A stretch of 64,000 bases of DNA from Roseiarcus sp963782255 (GTDB lineage: Bacteria; Pseudomonadota; Alphaproteobacteria; Rhizobiales; Beijerinckiaceae): the NCBI GenBank assembly GCA_963782255.1, contig CAWAIS010000001.1, positions 2,356,001 to 2,420,000 of the forward strand, read 5' to 3'. The position numbers and the translations under genes are program-made. Shown in pieces: positions 35,064-44,813 of this stretch (positions are counted from its first letter, which is position 1; every line of letters starts with the position of its first letter). A model generated the notes under the pieces. That model was not told where the DNA came from, did not search any database, and saw only the letters and a program-made list of their open reading frames with translations.

Positions 35064-36511
35064 ATGGATCGAAGGTCCTCTCGATCGCCTCGGAAATTTT
35101 TCCGCTGGTGAAGACAGGGGGGCTCGCCGACGTCGCGGGCGCGCTGCCGGGCGCATTGAAGCCGCTTGGCGTCGAGATGCGAACGCTCGTCCCCGCCTAT
35201 CCTACGATCAAGGACAAGCTTGAAAAGGCCGCGGTCGCGCTCGATTACGATGATCTCTTCGGCGGCCCGGCGCGCGTGCTTGCCGGAAGGGCGTCCGGAC
35301 TCGACCTCTTCGGGCTCGATGCGCCTCATCTCTATGATCGGCCGGGCAACCCCTATCTCGGTCCCGACGGACTCGACTGGCCGGACAACTCGCTGCGCTT
35401 CGCGGCGCTCGCGCGGGTCGGCGCCGACATCGGACTTGGGGCGATCGACGGCTTCAAGCCGACGGTCGTGCATGCGCACGATTGGCAGGCCGCGCTCGCT
35501 CCCGCCTATCTGCATTTCGCCGACCGGCCCCGTCCCGCGACCGTGGTCACGATCCACAATCTCGCGTTTCAGGGGCATTATCCGCTCTCCGTCTTCTGGG
35601 AGCTCGGACTGCCGGATCGGGCGCTCTCGATCGACGGGGTCGAGTATTTCGGCGGGGTCGGCTACCTGAAGGCGGGACTCCGCCTCGCGGACGCCATCAC
35701 GACGGTCTCGCCCACTTATGCGCGCGAGATCATGACGCCTGAGTTTGGGATGGCGCTCGACGGCCTCTTGCGCTCGCGCGCAAGCGCTGTGCATGGCATC
35801 CTCAACGGCATCGACGACGAGGTCTGGAACCCGGCGACCGATCCGGCGCTCGCGCAGAACTTCACCGCGCTGCGCATCGACGCGCGCGTGCGCAACAAGA
35901 CCGCGTTGCAGAGCAAACTCCAGTTGACGCCCGACGCCGACCGGCCGCTCGTCGCGGTGGTGTCGCGCCTCACCCACCAGAAGGGCATCGACCTGCTTAT
36001 TGAGACCCTGCCCGAGCTGATCGCCAACGGCGGCCAGTTCGCGCTCCTGGGGTCGGGCGAGAAGGCTCTCGAAGACGGTTTCGCGCACGCTGCTGCCGCG
36101 TTCTCCGGTTCGGTCGGCTGCATCTTCGGCTATGACGAAAAGCTCGCGCACCTCTTTCAAGCGGGCGCGGACTTCATCCTGGTGCCGTCGCGCTTCGAGC
36201 CTTGCGGGCTGACCCAGCTCTGCGCGTTGCGCTACGGCGCGCTCCCGATCGTATCGCGGGTCGGCGGCCTGGCCGATACGGTGATCGACGCCAATGAGGC
36301 CGCCAGCGCCGCGGGCGTCGCGACCGGAATCCAGTTTTTCCCCCCTTCCGCCGAGGCCCTGTCCTATGCGCTCGACCACGCGCTCGAAATCGCGCGCAAC
36401 CCGGCGGCGGTCCGGCGCATGAGGCTCAATGGCATGCGGGCGAACTTGTCCTGGCGCGGCCCGGCGGAACGCTATGCGGCGCTCTACCGCTCCATCGCCG
36501 GGCCTGCCTGA
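35060..36511 (+). CDS. glgA: Glycogen synthase (ADP-glucose type)
   Basis: A 483-residue GT5 enzyme that transfers glucose from ADP-glucose to the growing alpha-1,4 chain. The N-terminal KTGGLADVAGALPGAL motif binds ADP-glucose. HAHDWQAALAP and NLAFQGHYP are in the N domain, and the C domain has SRLTHQKGIDLL and PSRFEPCGLTQLCALRYGALP with the catalytic Glu. It overlaps glgC at its start and the glgX-malQ gene by one base at its end (TGATG), giving a tightly coupled block. Confidence 0.97.
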   Translation: MNGSKVLSIASEIFPLVKTGGLADVAGALPGALKPLGVEMRTLVPAYPTIKDKLEKAAVALDYDDLFGGPARVLAGRASGLDLFGLDAPHLYDRPGNPYLGPDGLDWPDNSLRFAALARVGADIGLGAIDGFKPTVVHAHDWQAALAPAYLHFADRPRPATVVTIHNLAFQGHYPLSVFWELGLPDRALSIDGVEYFGGVGYLKAGLRLADAITTVSPTYAREIMTPEFGMALDGLLRSRASAVHGILNGIDDEVWNPATDPALAQNFTALRIDARVRNKTALQSKLQLTPDADRPLVAVVSRLTHQKGIDLLIETLPELIANGGQFALLGSGEKALEDGFAHAAAAFSGSVGCIFGYDEKLAHLFQAGADFILVPSRFEPCGLTQLCALRYGALPIVSRVGGLADTVIDANEAASAAGVATGIQFFPPSAEALSYALDHALEIARNPAAVRRMRLNGMRANLSWRGPAERYAALYRSIAGPA

Positions 36512-39500
36512 TGAAAGACGGGTCGCAGGAACTCGGCGTCGTCGTTTCGGCGCACGGGCTCGAGGCGGCGCTCCACCTGCCCAACGCCGAACGCGTTTCG
36601 CTTTGCCTCTATGACGACGATCGCGAGGTTTTTCGCGCGGAGATGACGCGGAGGGCTGACGGCGTCTTTCGCGGCGCGGCGCCCGGCTTCGGACCGGGCG
36701 CGCGCTACGGCTTCCGGGTCGATGGTCGCTACGACCCGGCGCGCGGGCGGCGCTTCGACGCCTCCAAGCTGCTCGCCGACCCTTACGCCTGGGGCTTCGA
36801 CCGGCCGTTCCGCCTGCATCCCTCGATGTTCGCCTTCGGCCAGGACAGCGGACCCCATGCGCCGAAGGCAATCGCAGGCTCGGTCCCGGCGGGTGAACCA
36901 GGGCGCAAGCGGCTCGCCGCCGAGCAGCTCATCATCTACGAATTGAACCTGCGCGGCTTCTCGCGCCTAAATCCGGCGATCCCCGAGGCCGCGCGCGGGA
37001 CTTTCGCCGGGCTCGCGCACCCGGCGTCGATCGCACACCTCGCCGCGCTCGGCGTGACCGCGGTCGAAATCATGCCGGCCGATCCTTTCGTGGACGAGCG
37101 GCATCTGCCCCCGCTCGGCCTTGCGAACGCCTGGGGCTACAATTCCGTCGTGTTCGGCTCGCCCGACCCCCGGCTTGCGCCGGGCGGCTGGGCGGAGGTG
37201 CGCGGCGCGACGAGCGCGCTGCACGCTGCCGGCATGGAAGCGATCCTGGACGTCGTCTTCAACCACGATGGCGAGAGCGATCAGTTCGGGCCGACCCTGT
37301 CGTTCCGCGGCCTCGACAACGAGGCGTGGTTCCGGCTCGATCCCAAGGATCCCGCGCTATACGTCAACGATACAGGCACGGGAAATTGCCTCGCGCTTGA
37401 TCGGCCGCTCGTCGTCGACATGGCGATCGGCGCGCTCAGGAGATGGATGACCTATGGCGGAATCGACGGCTTCCGTTTCGATCTCGCGACCACGCTTGGC
37501 CGCAACGCGAATGGGTTCGATCCGAACGGGCTCTTCTTCCAGGCGCTCGCCGAAGACCCCCTGTTGCGGCAGGCCCGGCTCATCGCCGAACCCTGGGACG
37601 TTGGCCCGGGCGGCTACCGGCTCGGCGCGTTCGGGCCCGGGTTTGCGGAATGGAACGATCGCTTTCGCGACGCCGCGCGACGCTTCTGGCGCGGAGACGC
37701 AGGATTGCGCGGCGAGATGGCGACGCGGATGGCCGGATCGCACGACATCTTTCCGGTGGCGCCCCATCCCTCGAAGAGCGTGAATTTCGTCGTCGCCCAT
37801 GACGGCTTCACCCTCGCCGATCTCGTGTCCTACGAGCACAAGCACAACGAGGCGAATGGCGAGCGCAACAGAGACGGAACTGACGCCAACTATTCCTGGA
37901 ATCACGGGCAAGAGGGCCCGACCGACAATCCCTCGATCGTCGCGGCCCGGGCGCGCGATCAGCGCAACCTCCTGGCATTGCTCTTTGCTTCGCGCGGAAC
38001 GCCGATGCTGTCGATGGGCGCGGAGCTTGGCTTCAGCCAGGGCGGCAACAATAACGCCTATGCGCAGGACAACGACACGACCGCCATTCGCTGGAAGGCC
38101 GCCGACGCCTCGCTGATCGACTTCACCCGCCGCCTCGCCGAGATTCGCCGCTCTCACCCTGCCCTGGCGCGGGACGCGTTCCTGACCGGAGCGCCCTTCG
38201 ACGCAACTGGCGTTCCGGACGTCGAATGGCGCGACGCCGACGGCGCTTTGACGCCGGCGGGCTGGAACGATCCGGCCGGCGCCGTGCTCGTCGCGGTTTT
38301 CGCCACGCCCAACGCGGATGGAGTCGATCGCGTCGCGGTCGCGATGAATCGTTCTCGAGATGACGTGGAACTTGAGCTCCCCGCTGCGCGCGCGGGTATG
38401 GTCTGGCGCGCGCTTCTCGATTCTTTCAAGCCTGACGCGCCGGAGCGCGCTGTCGCCATAGCCGATCGGCAGCGGCTCGCCGCCCGGTCCTGCCTCATCC
38501 TTGCCGAGAGCCGCATTGCGGGGGGGCTTCGCGCCGGGCCGCCCGGCGCCGAGGCGATCGACGCGCTCGCCGCCGTCGCCGGAATCGCCCCCGAATGGTC
38601 GGATATCGCCGGCAAACGGACGGTCGTCTCGCCGGAGACGAAGATCGCGCTCCTGTCGGCGCTCGGTCTCGAAGCGGCGAGCGAAGCTCAGGCGCGCGAC
38701 AGTCTCGCTCGCGTTCTCGACGAAACAAAGCGGCGGCGCGTTCCGCCTTCGCTCGTGCTGCGCGCCGACGAGCCGCTGGTCGCCCCGTTGCGCGACACGC
38801 CGGGGAGCTGCGATGCGTTGATCGAGCGCGAGGACGGCGAGGCTGCCGAATGGCGCGTGCCGGCGGGCGCCGGCGTTCGAAGCGTCTTGCCGGACGGGCG
38901 CGACGTGTCGGAACGCCTGATCGAGCTGCCCGCGCTGCCGATCGGCCGCCATCGCCTTTTCGTCGACGGTGTTGAATGTGCGCTGACCGTCGCGCCGGCC
39001 GAGGCCTACGGGCCAGTGGCGGCGCTTCGCAAGCGCTTTGGCGTGACAGCGCAGCTCTACGCGCTGCGTCGCGCGGGCGATCAGGGGATCGGCGATTTTT
39101 CGGCGCTCGCGCTGGCGGGCGAAGCGGCCGGAGGCGATGGCGCGGCCTATCTCGGCGTCAGCCCGATGCATATGCTTTTTCCGCAAGACCGCGAGCGGGC
39201 GAGCCCCTATCACCCCTCCGACCGCCGCTTCCTCGATCCGATCCTGATCGACGTTCTCGACGCCGAAATGCCGCGAGACGACGCGCTATCCGCCGCGCTC
39301 ACGGAGCTCAGACCCGCGATCGGGGCCGCCTCCGCGACGAGGTTCGTCGCTTATCCCGCCGTCTGGGCGATCAAGCGCAGTGCGCTCGCGGCGCTTCACG
39401 CCGCGTTCGCGCGCGCTCGCAGAGCGCAACCCGATGAGCCGCTCATCGCCAATCATCGCGAATTCGTTCGCGCCGGCGGCGACGCGCTGCGGCGTTTCGC

Positions 39501-40650
39501 GGCTTTTGAGGCGATCGCCGCGAGCGAAGCGGACGCCGACTGGCGGGCGTGGCCGCAGGCGTTGCGCGACCGCGAAGCGAAGGCGATCGAACAGACGATC
39601 GCTCAAGACCCTCAGGCTTTCGACTTCGCGCTCTTCTGCCAGTGGCTGGCCGAACGCCAGCTTGGGCGCGCGGCGGACCGCGCGCGGGCAAGCGGCCTCG
39701 AGATCGGCTTCTATCGCGATCTTGCGGTCGGCGCGGCGCCCGACGGGGCCGAGGCCTGGGCGCATGCCGCCGACATCGCGCAGGGGGTCGCAGTCGGCGC
39801 GCCGCCCGATCCATTCTCGGCCCAGGGGCAAAACTGGAATCTTCCGGCCCCGAATCCGCTCGCGGGCGCGCGGCAGGGCTGGACGAGCCAGACCGCCGTC
39901 TACGCCGCCAACATGCGCCACGCCGGCATGCTCCGCATCGACCACGCGATGGGCCTGCAGCGCCTGTTCCTCATTCCGGACGGCGCGAAGCCCGCGGAAG
40001 GGGCCTACCTCGCCTATCCGCAAGACGATCTCATCGGCCACATCGCGCTCGAGAGCCAGCGCGCGAAATGCATGATCATCGGGGAGGATCTCGGAACCGT
40101 CGCCGAGGGCTTCCGCGATCGGCTGACGCGCGCCAACATCCTCGGCATGCGGGTGCTTTGGTTCGAGCGCAAGGGCGCCGAGGTGCTGCCGCCCGCCGCA
40201 TACCCGCCGCTCACGGTCGCATGCGTCGCGACGCATGATCTCGCGACGCTCGCCGGCTGGTGGCAGGGCGCTGACATCGCCGAGCGGTTGTCGCTCGGCC
40301 TGCTCACGCTCGCCGCGGCGGGCGAGGCGATCGCCGCGCGGCGCGAGGAAAAGCGGGGGCTGATCGCAGCTTTGCGCGCGGCCGGGCTCGTTGCCGCGCC
40401 CCCGGACGAGGACGCGCGGCTGGACGATGCGACCGCGGCCGCAGTCCATGCGCTGATCGGCGGCTCGGCCTCGATCCTCGCCAGCGCCCAGTACGACGAC
40501 CTCGTCGGCGAGACGGTCGCGACCAACCTCCCTGGCACCGACCGCGAAAGGCCGAACTGGCGGCGCAAGGTCGGCCCGGACGTCGGGGCCGCCTTCGCGA
40601 CGCATCGAGCGCGCGCGATCCTCGCTTCGCTCGCGGTTGGACGCCGATAA
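36511..40650 (+). CDS. glgX-malQ: Fused glycogen debranching enzyme and 4-alpha-glucanotransferase
   Basis: A 1,379-residue fusion. Residues about 1-650 are GlgX-type isoamylase: CBM48 at 10-110, then catalytic motifs LDVVFNHDG, GFRFDLATTLGR (nucleophile Asp), LIAEPWDVG (Glu) and VAHDGFTLADLVSY (Asp). About 680-835 look like the helical and beta N-terminal part of MalQ (PEWSDIAGKRTVVSPETK...). About 840-1379 are the GH77 core, with GVTAQLYALRRAGDQGIGDF, MLRIDHAMGLQR (nucleophile near 1142), IIGEDLGTV and CVATHDLATLAGWW. GlgX removes short branches and MalQ recycles the released maltodextrins, so fusion would couple the two steps. The frame is continuous, with no stop or gap at the join. The start overlaps the glgA stop by one base. 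Confidence 0.95.
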   Translation: MKDGSQELGVVVSAHGLEAALHLPNAERVSLCLYDDDREVFRAEMTRRADGVFRGAAPGFGPGARYGFRVDGRYDPARGRRFDASKLLADPYAWGFDRPFRLHPSMFAFGQDSGPHAPKAIAGSVPAGEPGRKRLAAEQLIIYELNLRGFSRLNPAIPEAARGTFAGLAHPASIAHLAALGVTAVEIMPADPFVDERHLPPLGLANAWGYNSVVFGSPDPRLAPGGWAEVRGATSALHAAGMEAILDVVFNHDGESDQFGPTLSFRGLDNEAWFRLDPKDPALYVNDTGTGNCLALDRPLVVDMAIGALRRWMTYGGIDGFRFDLATTLGRNANGFDPNGLFFQALAEDPLLRQARLIAEPWDVGPGGYRLGAFGPGFAEWNDRFRDAARRFWRGDAGLRGEMATRMAGSHDIFPVAPHPSKSVNFVVAHDGFTLADLVSYEHKHNEANGERNRDGTDANYSWNHGQEGPTDNPSIVAARARDQRNLLALLFASRGTPMLSMGAELGFSQGGNNNAYAQDNDTTAIRWKAADASLIDFTRRLAEIRRSHPALARDAFLTGAPFDATGVPDVEWRDADGALTPAGWNDPAGAVLVAVFATPNADGVDRVAVAMNRSRDDVELELPAARAGMVWRALLDSFKPDAPERAVAIADRQRLAARSCLILAESRIAGGLRAGPPGAEAIDALAAVAGIAPEWSDIAGKRTVVSPETKIALLSALGLEAASEAQARDSLARVLDETKRRRVPPSLVLRADEPLVAPLRDTPGSCDALIEREDGEAAEWRVPAGAGVRSVLPDGRDVSERLIELPALPIGRHRLFVDGVECALTVAPAEAYGPVAALRKRFGVTAQLYALRRAGDQGIGDFSALALAGEAAGGDGAAYLGVSPMHMLFPQDRERASPYHPSDRRFLDPILIDVLDAEMPRDDALSAALTELRPAIGAASATRFVAYPAVWAIKRSALAALHAAFARARRAQPDEPLIANHREFVRAGGDALRRFAAFEAIAASEADADWRAWPQALRDREAKAIEQTIAQDPQAFDFALFCQWLAERQLGRAADRARASGLEIGFYRDLAVGAAPDGAEAWAHAADIAQGVAVGAPPDPFSAQGQNWNLPAPNPLAGARQGWTSQTAVYAANMRHAGMLRIDHAMGLQRLFLIPDGAKPAEGAYLAYPQDDLIGHIALESQRAKCMIIGEDLGTVAEGFRDRLTRANILGMRVLWFERKGAEVLPPAAYPPLTVACVATHDLATLAGWWQGADIAERLSLGLLTLAAAGEAIAARREEKRGLIAALRAAGLVAAPPDEDARLDDATAAAVHALIGGSASILASAQYDDLVGETVATNLPGTDRERPNWRRKVGPDVGAAFATHRARAILASLAVGRR

Positions 40651-41096
40651 GGCGCAACGGCGGGCGAGTTCCGACACAATCGAGCGTTACAATTTGCGCC
40701 AATATCGCGCTTGAACTCTATGTCTAGTAGTCGGGAGCGAGCTTCGCCTGGTCTTGCCAGGCGAACCTGCATCGAACGCCAGCCGAGCCTGATTGCGAGA
40801 CTGCGCGATCACAGGCTGCCGCCCTCAACCGGCTTCGAAGATCACTTCCATCAATTCCCATGCGAGTTCGCCGGCCGAACGCATCGCCAAGTGCGGTCAA
40901 GGCGCCTGGCGCAATGCCTCTTTTAAAGGACGGATTGGGCGCAAAGAGACCAAAAAGGGCGGTTCGAGTGTTCCAAAACCGCTGTTAAGTTGGTTATACG
41001 GTTACGTTTGAGGCCCTGGAATGAATTCGTCGAGCCTGACGCGAAGCGGACGACTGGGTCGGAAACGCTCCCGATGTGACGCGAGGAGACCCAGGC
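40651..41096. other. Intergenic region downstream of the glg cluster
   Basis: 446 bp without a gene I can support. TTCGCCTGG (40743-40751) pairs with CCAGGCGAA (40757-40765), a tight hairpin 93 bp after the glg cluster that might end transcription, but no T-run follows. The promoter of the next gene must lie in the AT-richer part around 40975-41010. Confidence 0.45.
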
Positions 41097-44000
41097 ATGA
41101 ACCGCGGCGATCAAGCGCTTTCAAACCCCGACCCGAGCGTCAGGGAAACTCCAGCGAAGCGCTTCCCAACCGTCGGCATCGGCGCCTCGGCCGGCGGCGT
41201 CAACGCCCTCCAGCAATTCTTCGACAGCTTGCCGGGCGACGTCGAGGCTGCGTTCGTCGTCATCGTCCATCTCGACCCGGCGCACCAGAGCGAATTGCCG
41301 AACATTCTCGCCGCGCGAACTCGGATGCCGGTGACCCAGGTCACCGACCGCACGAGACTCGAGCCGGGACGCGTTTACGTGATCCCGCCAAACCGGCGGT
41401 TGTTCGTCACCGACCAACACCTGGCGGTGGCGGAGTTCGACGAGCCGCGCTGGCAGCGGGCCCCGATCGACCTCTTTTTCCGCTCGCTGGCGGCGCAGCG
41501 CGGCGACGATTTCGCGGTCGTCCTGTCGGGCGCAGGCTCCGACGGCGCGGTCGGCATCAAGGCGGTGAAAGAGGCGGGCGGGATCATTCTGGTTCAGGAC
41601 CCGGACGAAGCGGAATACGGCTCGATGCCGCGCAGCGCGGTCGCGACCGGCCTCGCCGATTTCGTTTTGCCGGTGCGGGAAATCGCCGCCCGGCTGCCCG
41701 AACTGATCCGCAACCGCGGCGACCTTGAGTTCGAGATCAGCGAGCCCGACGGCGAGGGGATGCAGCGGATTCTCTCCCATCTCCGGGTCCGGACGGGACA
41801 TGACTTCTCGAAGTACAAGAAATCGACCGTGCGCCGCCGTGTCGCGCGCCGCATGCAGGTGCAGCGAGCGGCCACAATGGCGGATTATCTCGGCGTCCTG
41901 CGCGAGAACCCGACAGAAGCGCAGGCGTTGTTCGCGGACCTTTTGATCTCGGTCACGACATTCTTCCGCGACCCGGCCGCCTTCGAAAGGCTGGCCGTGC
42001 TCGTCATCCCGACGTTGTTTGAGGACAAGGGCGCCGGCGACTCGATCCGCGCCTGGGTTCCCGGGTGCGCAACCGGCGAGGAAGCCTATACGGTCGCCAT
42101 CCTGTTGCTCGAGGAATCCGCCAGGCGCGACATCCGCTGCGACATCCAGGTCTTCGCCTCCGACCTCGACGAGGCGGCGCTCATGACCGGCCGGGAGGGC
42201 CGCTATCCGGTGGCGATCGAAGCCGACCTGACGGACGACCGCCTCAGGCGCTTCTTCACGCGCGAAAACGACCATTACCGGGTCACGCGGGAGTTGCGCG
42301 ACGTTGTGCTCTTCGCGAGACACAGCCTGCTCAAGGACCCGCCGTTCTCGCGCGCCGATCTCATCTCCTGCCGCAACGTGCTGATCTACCTCGACCGCGA
42401 ATTGCAGCAGCGGATCTGCCCGACGTTCCATTTCGCCCTGAAGCCGAACGGCTACCTGTTCCTCGGATCGTCGGAAAACGCCGATAATCCGGTCGGCATG
42501 TTCCGCGCCATCGATCGCGAGGCGCGAATTTATCAGCGGATGCCGGTCGCAACCGACGTCCGCGTCACTCCGCGGCTTGGGCCTCCGAGTTTCGGTCTCG
42601 AGCCGATGTCGCCGCGAACGCTGGCGCCCTCCCGGACGACGAATGCGGCCGGCGCGCACCGGGAGGCGCTCGAGCAGTTCGCGCCGCCGAGCGTGATCGT
42701 CGACGAGTCCTATCGGGTGGTGCATCTGTCGGAAATGGCCGGCCGCTACTTGCAACCCTCGAGCGGACCGCTCGTCAACGACGTCACCGAACTCGCCCGC
42801 GAGGAATTGCGGTTCGACCTGCGCGCCGTCCTGCACGCGGCCCTCTCACGCAACGAGCCGAGCCTCAGCGGCCCGATCGCGGTCCGCTTCAACGGCGCAG
42901 CGAAGCGCGTCTATCTGCAGGCGAGGCCGCTCGGCGGCGACGCCAACGCCAGCCGCTCGGCGATCGTCTTCTTTTTCGAAGGCGAGACGATCAGCGAACT
43001 CCCGACGGCCGTGGCGGCGAGCGACGAGAAGTCGCCGGACCAGGAAGTCCAACAGCTGCACCAGGAGCTCTTGTTCACCCAGTCGCAACTGCGCAGCTCG
43101 CGCGAGGAATACGAGGGCGCGAACGAGGAGTTGCGGGCGGCCAATGAGGAGCTGCAGTCGATCAACGAGGAGTACCGCTCGACCGCCGAGGAACTGGAGA
43201 CGAGCAAAGAGGAGCTGCAGTCGATCAACGAGGAGCTGCAGACCGTCAACAGCGAGCTGAAGACGAAGCTGGAGAGCGTTTCACGCGCCCATAGCGACAT
43301 CCAGAATCTCATGGCCGCGACAGACGTCGGCATCCTGTTCCTCGATACGCAGTTGCGGATCAACCGCTTCACACCGAGCATCGCTCAGCTCTTCAACATC
43401 GAGTCCGGCGACGAAGGCCGGTCGATCACGGACTTCACCCATAGCCTCGACTACGACGAGCTTGCCGCGGACGCGCGCCGGGTTCTGCGCGACCTCGCCT
43501 CGATCGAACGCAAGGTGAGCAGCCGGAACGGCGACTGGTATCTGATGCGGCTTCGGCCCTACCGTACGGTCGAAGACAAGATCGACGGCCTCGTCGTCAC
43601 TTTCGTCGACATCGGGTCGCTCCGCCGCGCCGAGGACGCGCTGCGCGACAGCGAGGCGCGCTTGCGCGCCGTCCTCAACGGGGTCGCCGACGCCATCGTC
43701 ACCATAAACGAGCAAGGGACCGTCCAGGCCATGAACGCCGCGACGACCGCCATGTTCGGCTATTCGGCCGACGAACTCATCGGGCGCGACGTCAGCGCGC
43801 TCGTGCCCGAGCCCCACCATGGGCAGCACGCCGCCTATATCGAACGTTATCTGCGCACCGGCGAAGCGAAGATCATCGGCGTCCGCCGCGAGGTCGAAGG
43901 GCGACGCAAGGACGGTTCCCTGTTCCCAGCGGAGTTGATGGTCTCGGAAACCCGTCACGGCGAGGAGCGCCTGTTCATCGGCTTCGTCCGCGACCTCAGC

Positions 44001-44741
44001 GAGCGGCGCAGGTTCGAGGCGCGCCTGGGCAAGCTTCACGCCAATCGCCTCGACTCGATGGCGGACATGGCCACCGCGCTCGCCCACGAACTCAACCAGC
44101 CGCTCGCCGCGGCGTCAAACTACCTCTCGGTCGCGCGTCACATCCTCGACGCCCAGCCGCAGCCGCACGGACCCGCGATCAACGAGACGCTGGACAAGGC
44201 GTCGTCCCAGATGATGCGGGCGAGTCAGATCATCTCGCATCTCAGGGAATTCATGGCGCGCGGCGAGCCGGACAAGGTGGAGCAGAGCCTGCACGATCTC
44301 ATCCGCCGTACGTGCGAGCTCATGACCCCTTCGGCGAAGGAGCGGAACGTCGATATCGCCCTGCTTCTGAACGCGGCCGACGACACGGTCCTTGCCGACA
44401 AGGTTCAGATCGAGCAGGCCTTGGTCAATCTCATGCGCAACGCTTTCGACGCGATGGACGAGTCCCGCGAGCGAACACTGACCATCGCGACCGGTCTCGA
44501 GAACGGCATGATTCGAACCGAGGTCTCAGACACAGGATACGGTTTGTCCGAATCCTCGAATTCGGACCTGTTCGTGCCTTTCACGTCGACGAAGAAGAAC
44601 GGCCTCGGCGTCGGCCTCTCAATTTCCCGCTCGATCATCGAGGCCCATTACGGGATCATCTGGGCCGAAGCAAACCCCGGCGGCGGAGCGAAGTTCTGCT
44701 TCACCCTGCCGCTCGCCAAGCTGGAGAACGCCGGGATATAG
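41097..44741 (+). CDS. CheB-CheR-PAS sensor histidine kinase
   Basis: A 1,214-residue cytoplasmic multi-domain sensor. CheB methylesterase (about 20-210) has Ser31 in GASAGG, the His in VHLDPAHQ and the Asp in SGAGSDG. CheR methyltransferase (about 225-490) has FFRDPAAF, WVPGCATGEEAY and SCRNVLIYLD. A PAS-like segment leads to a long coiled coil (EELQSINEE repeats, about 660-740) and another PAS. A FixL-like PAS (about 855-985) follows, then HisKA with His997 in ALAHELNQP and HATPase with NLMRNAFDAM, DTGYGLS and GLGVGLSISRS. CheB/CheR fusions of this type are known. The FixL-like PAS keeps a His911 (GQHAAYI) where FixL has its haem ligand. AGGAG lies upstream of the ATG at 41097. No receiver or chemotaxis operon is adjacent. 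Confidence 0.93.
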   Translation: MNRGDQALSNPDPSVRETPAKRFPTVGIGASAGGVNALQQFFDSLPGDVEAAFVVIVHLDPAHQSELPNILAARTRMPVTQVTDRTRLEPGRVYVIPPNRRLFVTDQHLAVAEFDEPRWQRAPIDLFFRSLAAQRGDDFAVVLSGAGSDGAVGIKAVKEAGGIILVQDPDEAEYGSMPRSAVATGLADFVLPVREIAARLPELIRNRGDLEFEISEPDGEGMQRILSHLRVRTGHDFSKYKKSTVRRRVARRMQVQRAATMADYLGVLRENPTEAQALFADLLISVTTFFRDPAAFERLAVLVIPTLFEDKGAGDSIRAWVPGCATGEEAYTVAILLLEESARRDIRCDIQVFASDLDEAALMTGREGRYPVAIEADLTDDRLRRFFTRENDHYRVTRELRDVVLFARHSLLKDPPFSRADLISCRNVLIYLDRELQQRICPTFHFALKPNGYLFLGSSENADNPVGMFRAIDREARIYQRMPVATDVRVTPRLGPPSFGLEPMSPRTLAPSRTTNAAGAHREALEQFAPPSVIVDESYRVVHLSEMAGRYLQPSSGPLVNDVTELAREELRFDLRAVLHAALSRNEPSLSGPIAVRFNGAAKRVYLQARPLGGDANASRSAIVFFFEGETISELPTAVAASDEKSPDQEVQQLHQELLFTQSQLRSSREEYEGANEELRAANEELQSINEEYRSTAEELETSKEELQSINEELQTVNSELKTKLESVSRAHSDIQNLMAATDVGILFLDTQLRINRFTPSIAQLFNIESGDEGRSITDFTHSLDYDELAADARRVLRDLASIERKVSSRNGDWYLMRLRPYRTVEDKIDGLVVTFVDIGSLRRAEDALRDSEARLRAVLNGVADAIVTINEQGTVQAMNAATTAMFGYSADELIGRDVSALVPEPHHGQHAAYIERYLRTGEAKIIGVRREVEGRRKDGSLFPAELMVSETRHGEERLFIGFVRDLSERRRFEARLGKLHANRLDSMADMATALAHELNQPLAAASNYLSVARHILDAQPQPHGPAINETLDKASSQMMRASQIISHLREFMARGEPDKVEQSLHDLIRRTCELMTPSAKERNVDIALLLNAADDTVLADKVQIEQALVNLMRNAFDAMDESRERTLTIATGLENGMIRTEVSDTGYGLSESSNSDLFVPFTSTKKNGLGVGLSISRSIIEAHYGIIWAEANPGGGAKFCFTLPLAKLENAGI

Positions 44742-44813
44742 CGGCGAATCTGGCGCTACGAGGATCCCGCAGCGCCGACCGCGCCTTCGCCAGAACCGGA
44801 GCGAAGGGAGCCG

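Noticed and set aside
40743..40765. Intrinsic terminator for the glg operon
   Set aside because: The hairpin is perfect but no T-tract follows and it is about 90 bp after the stop; noted only as a possible structure.
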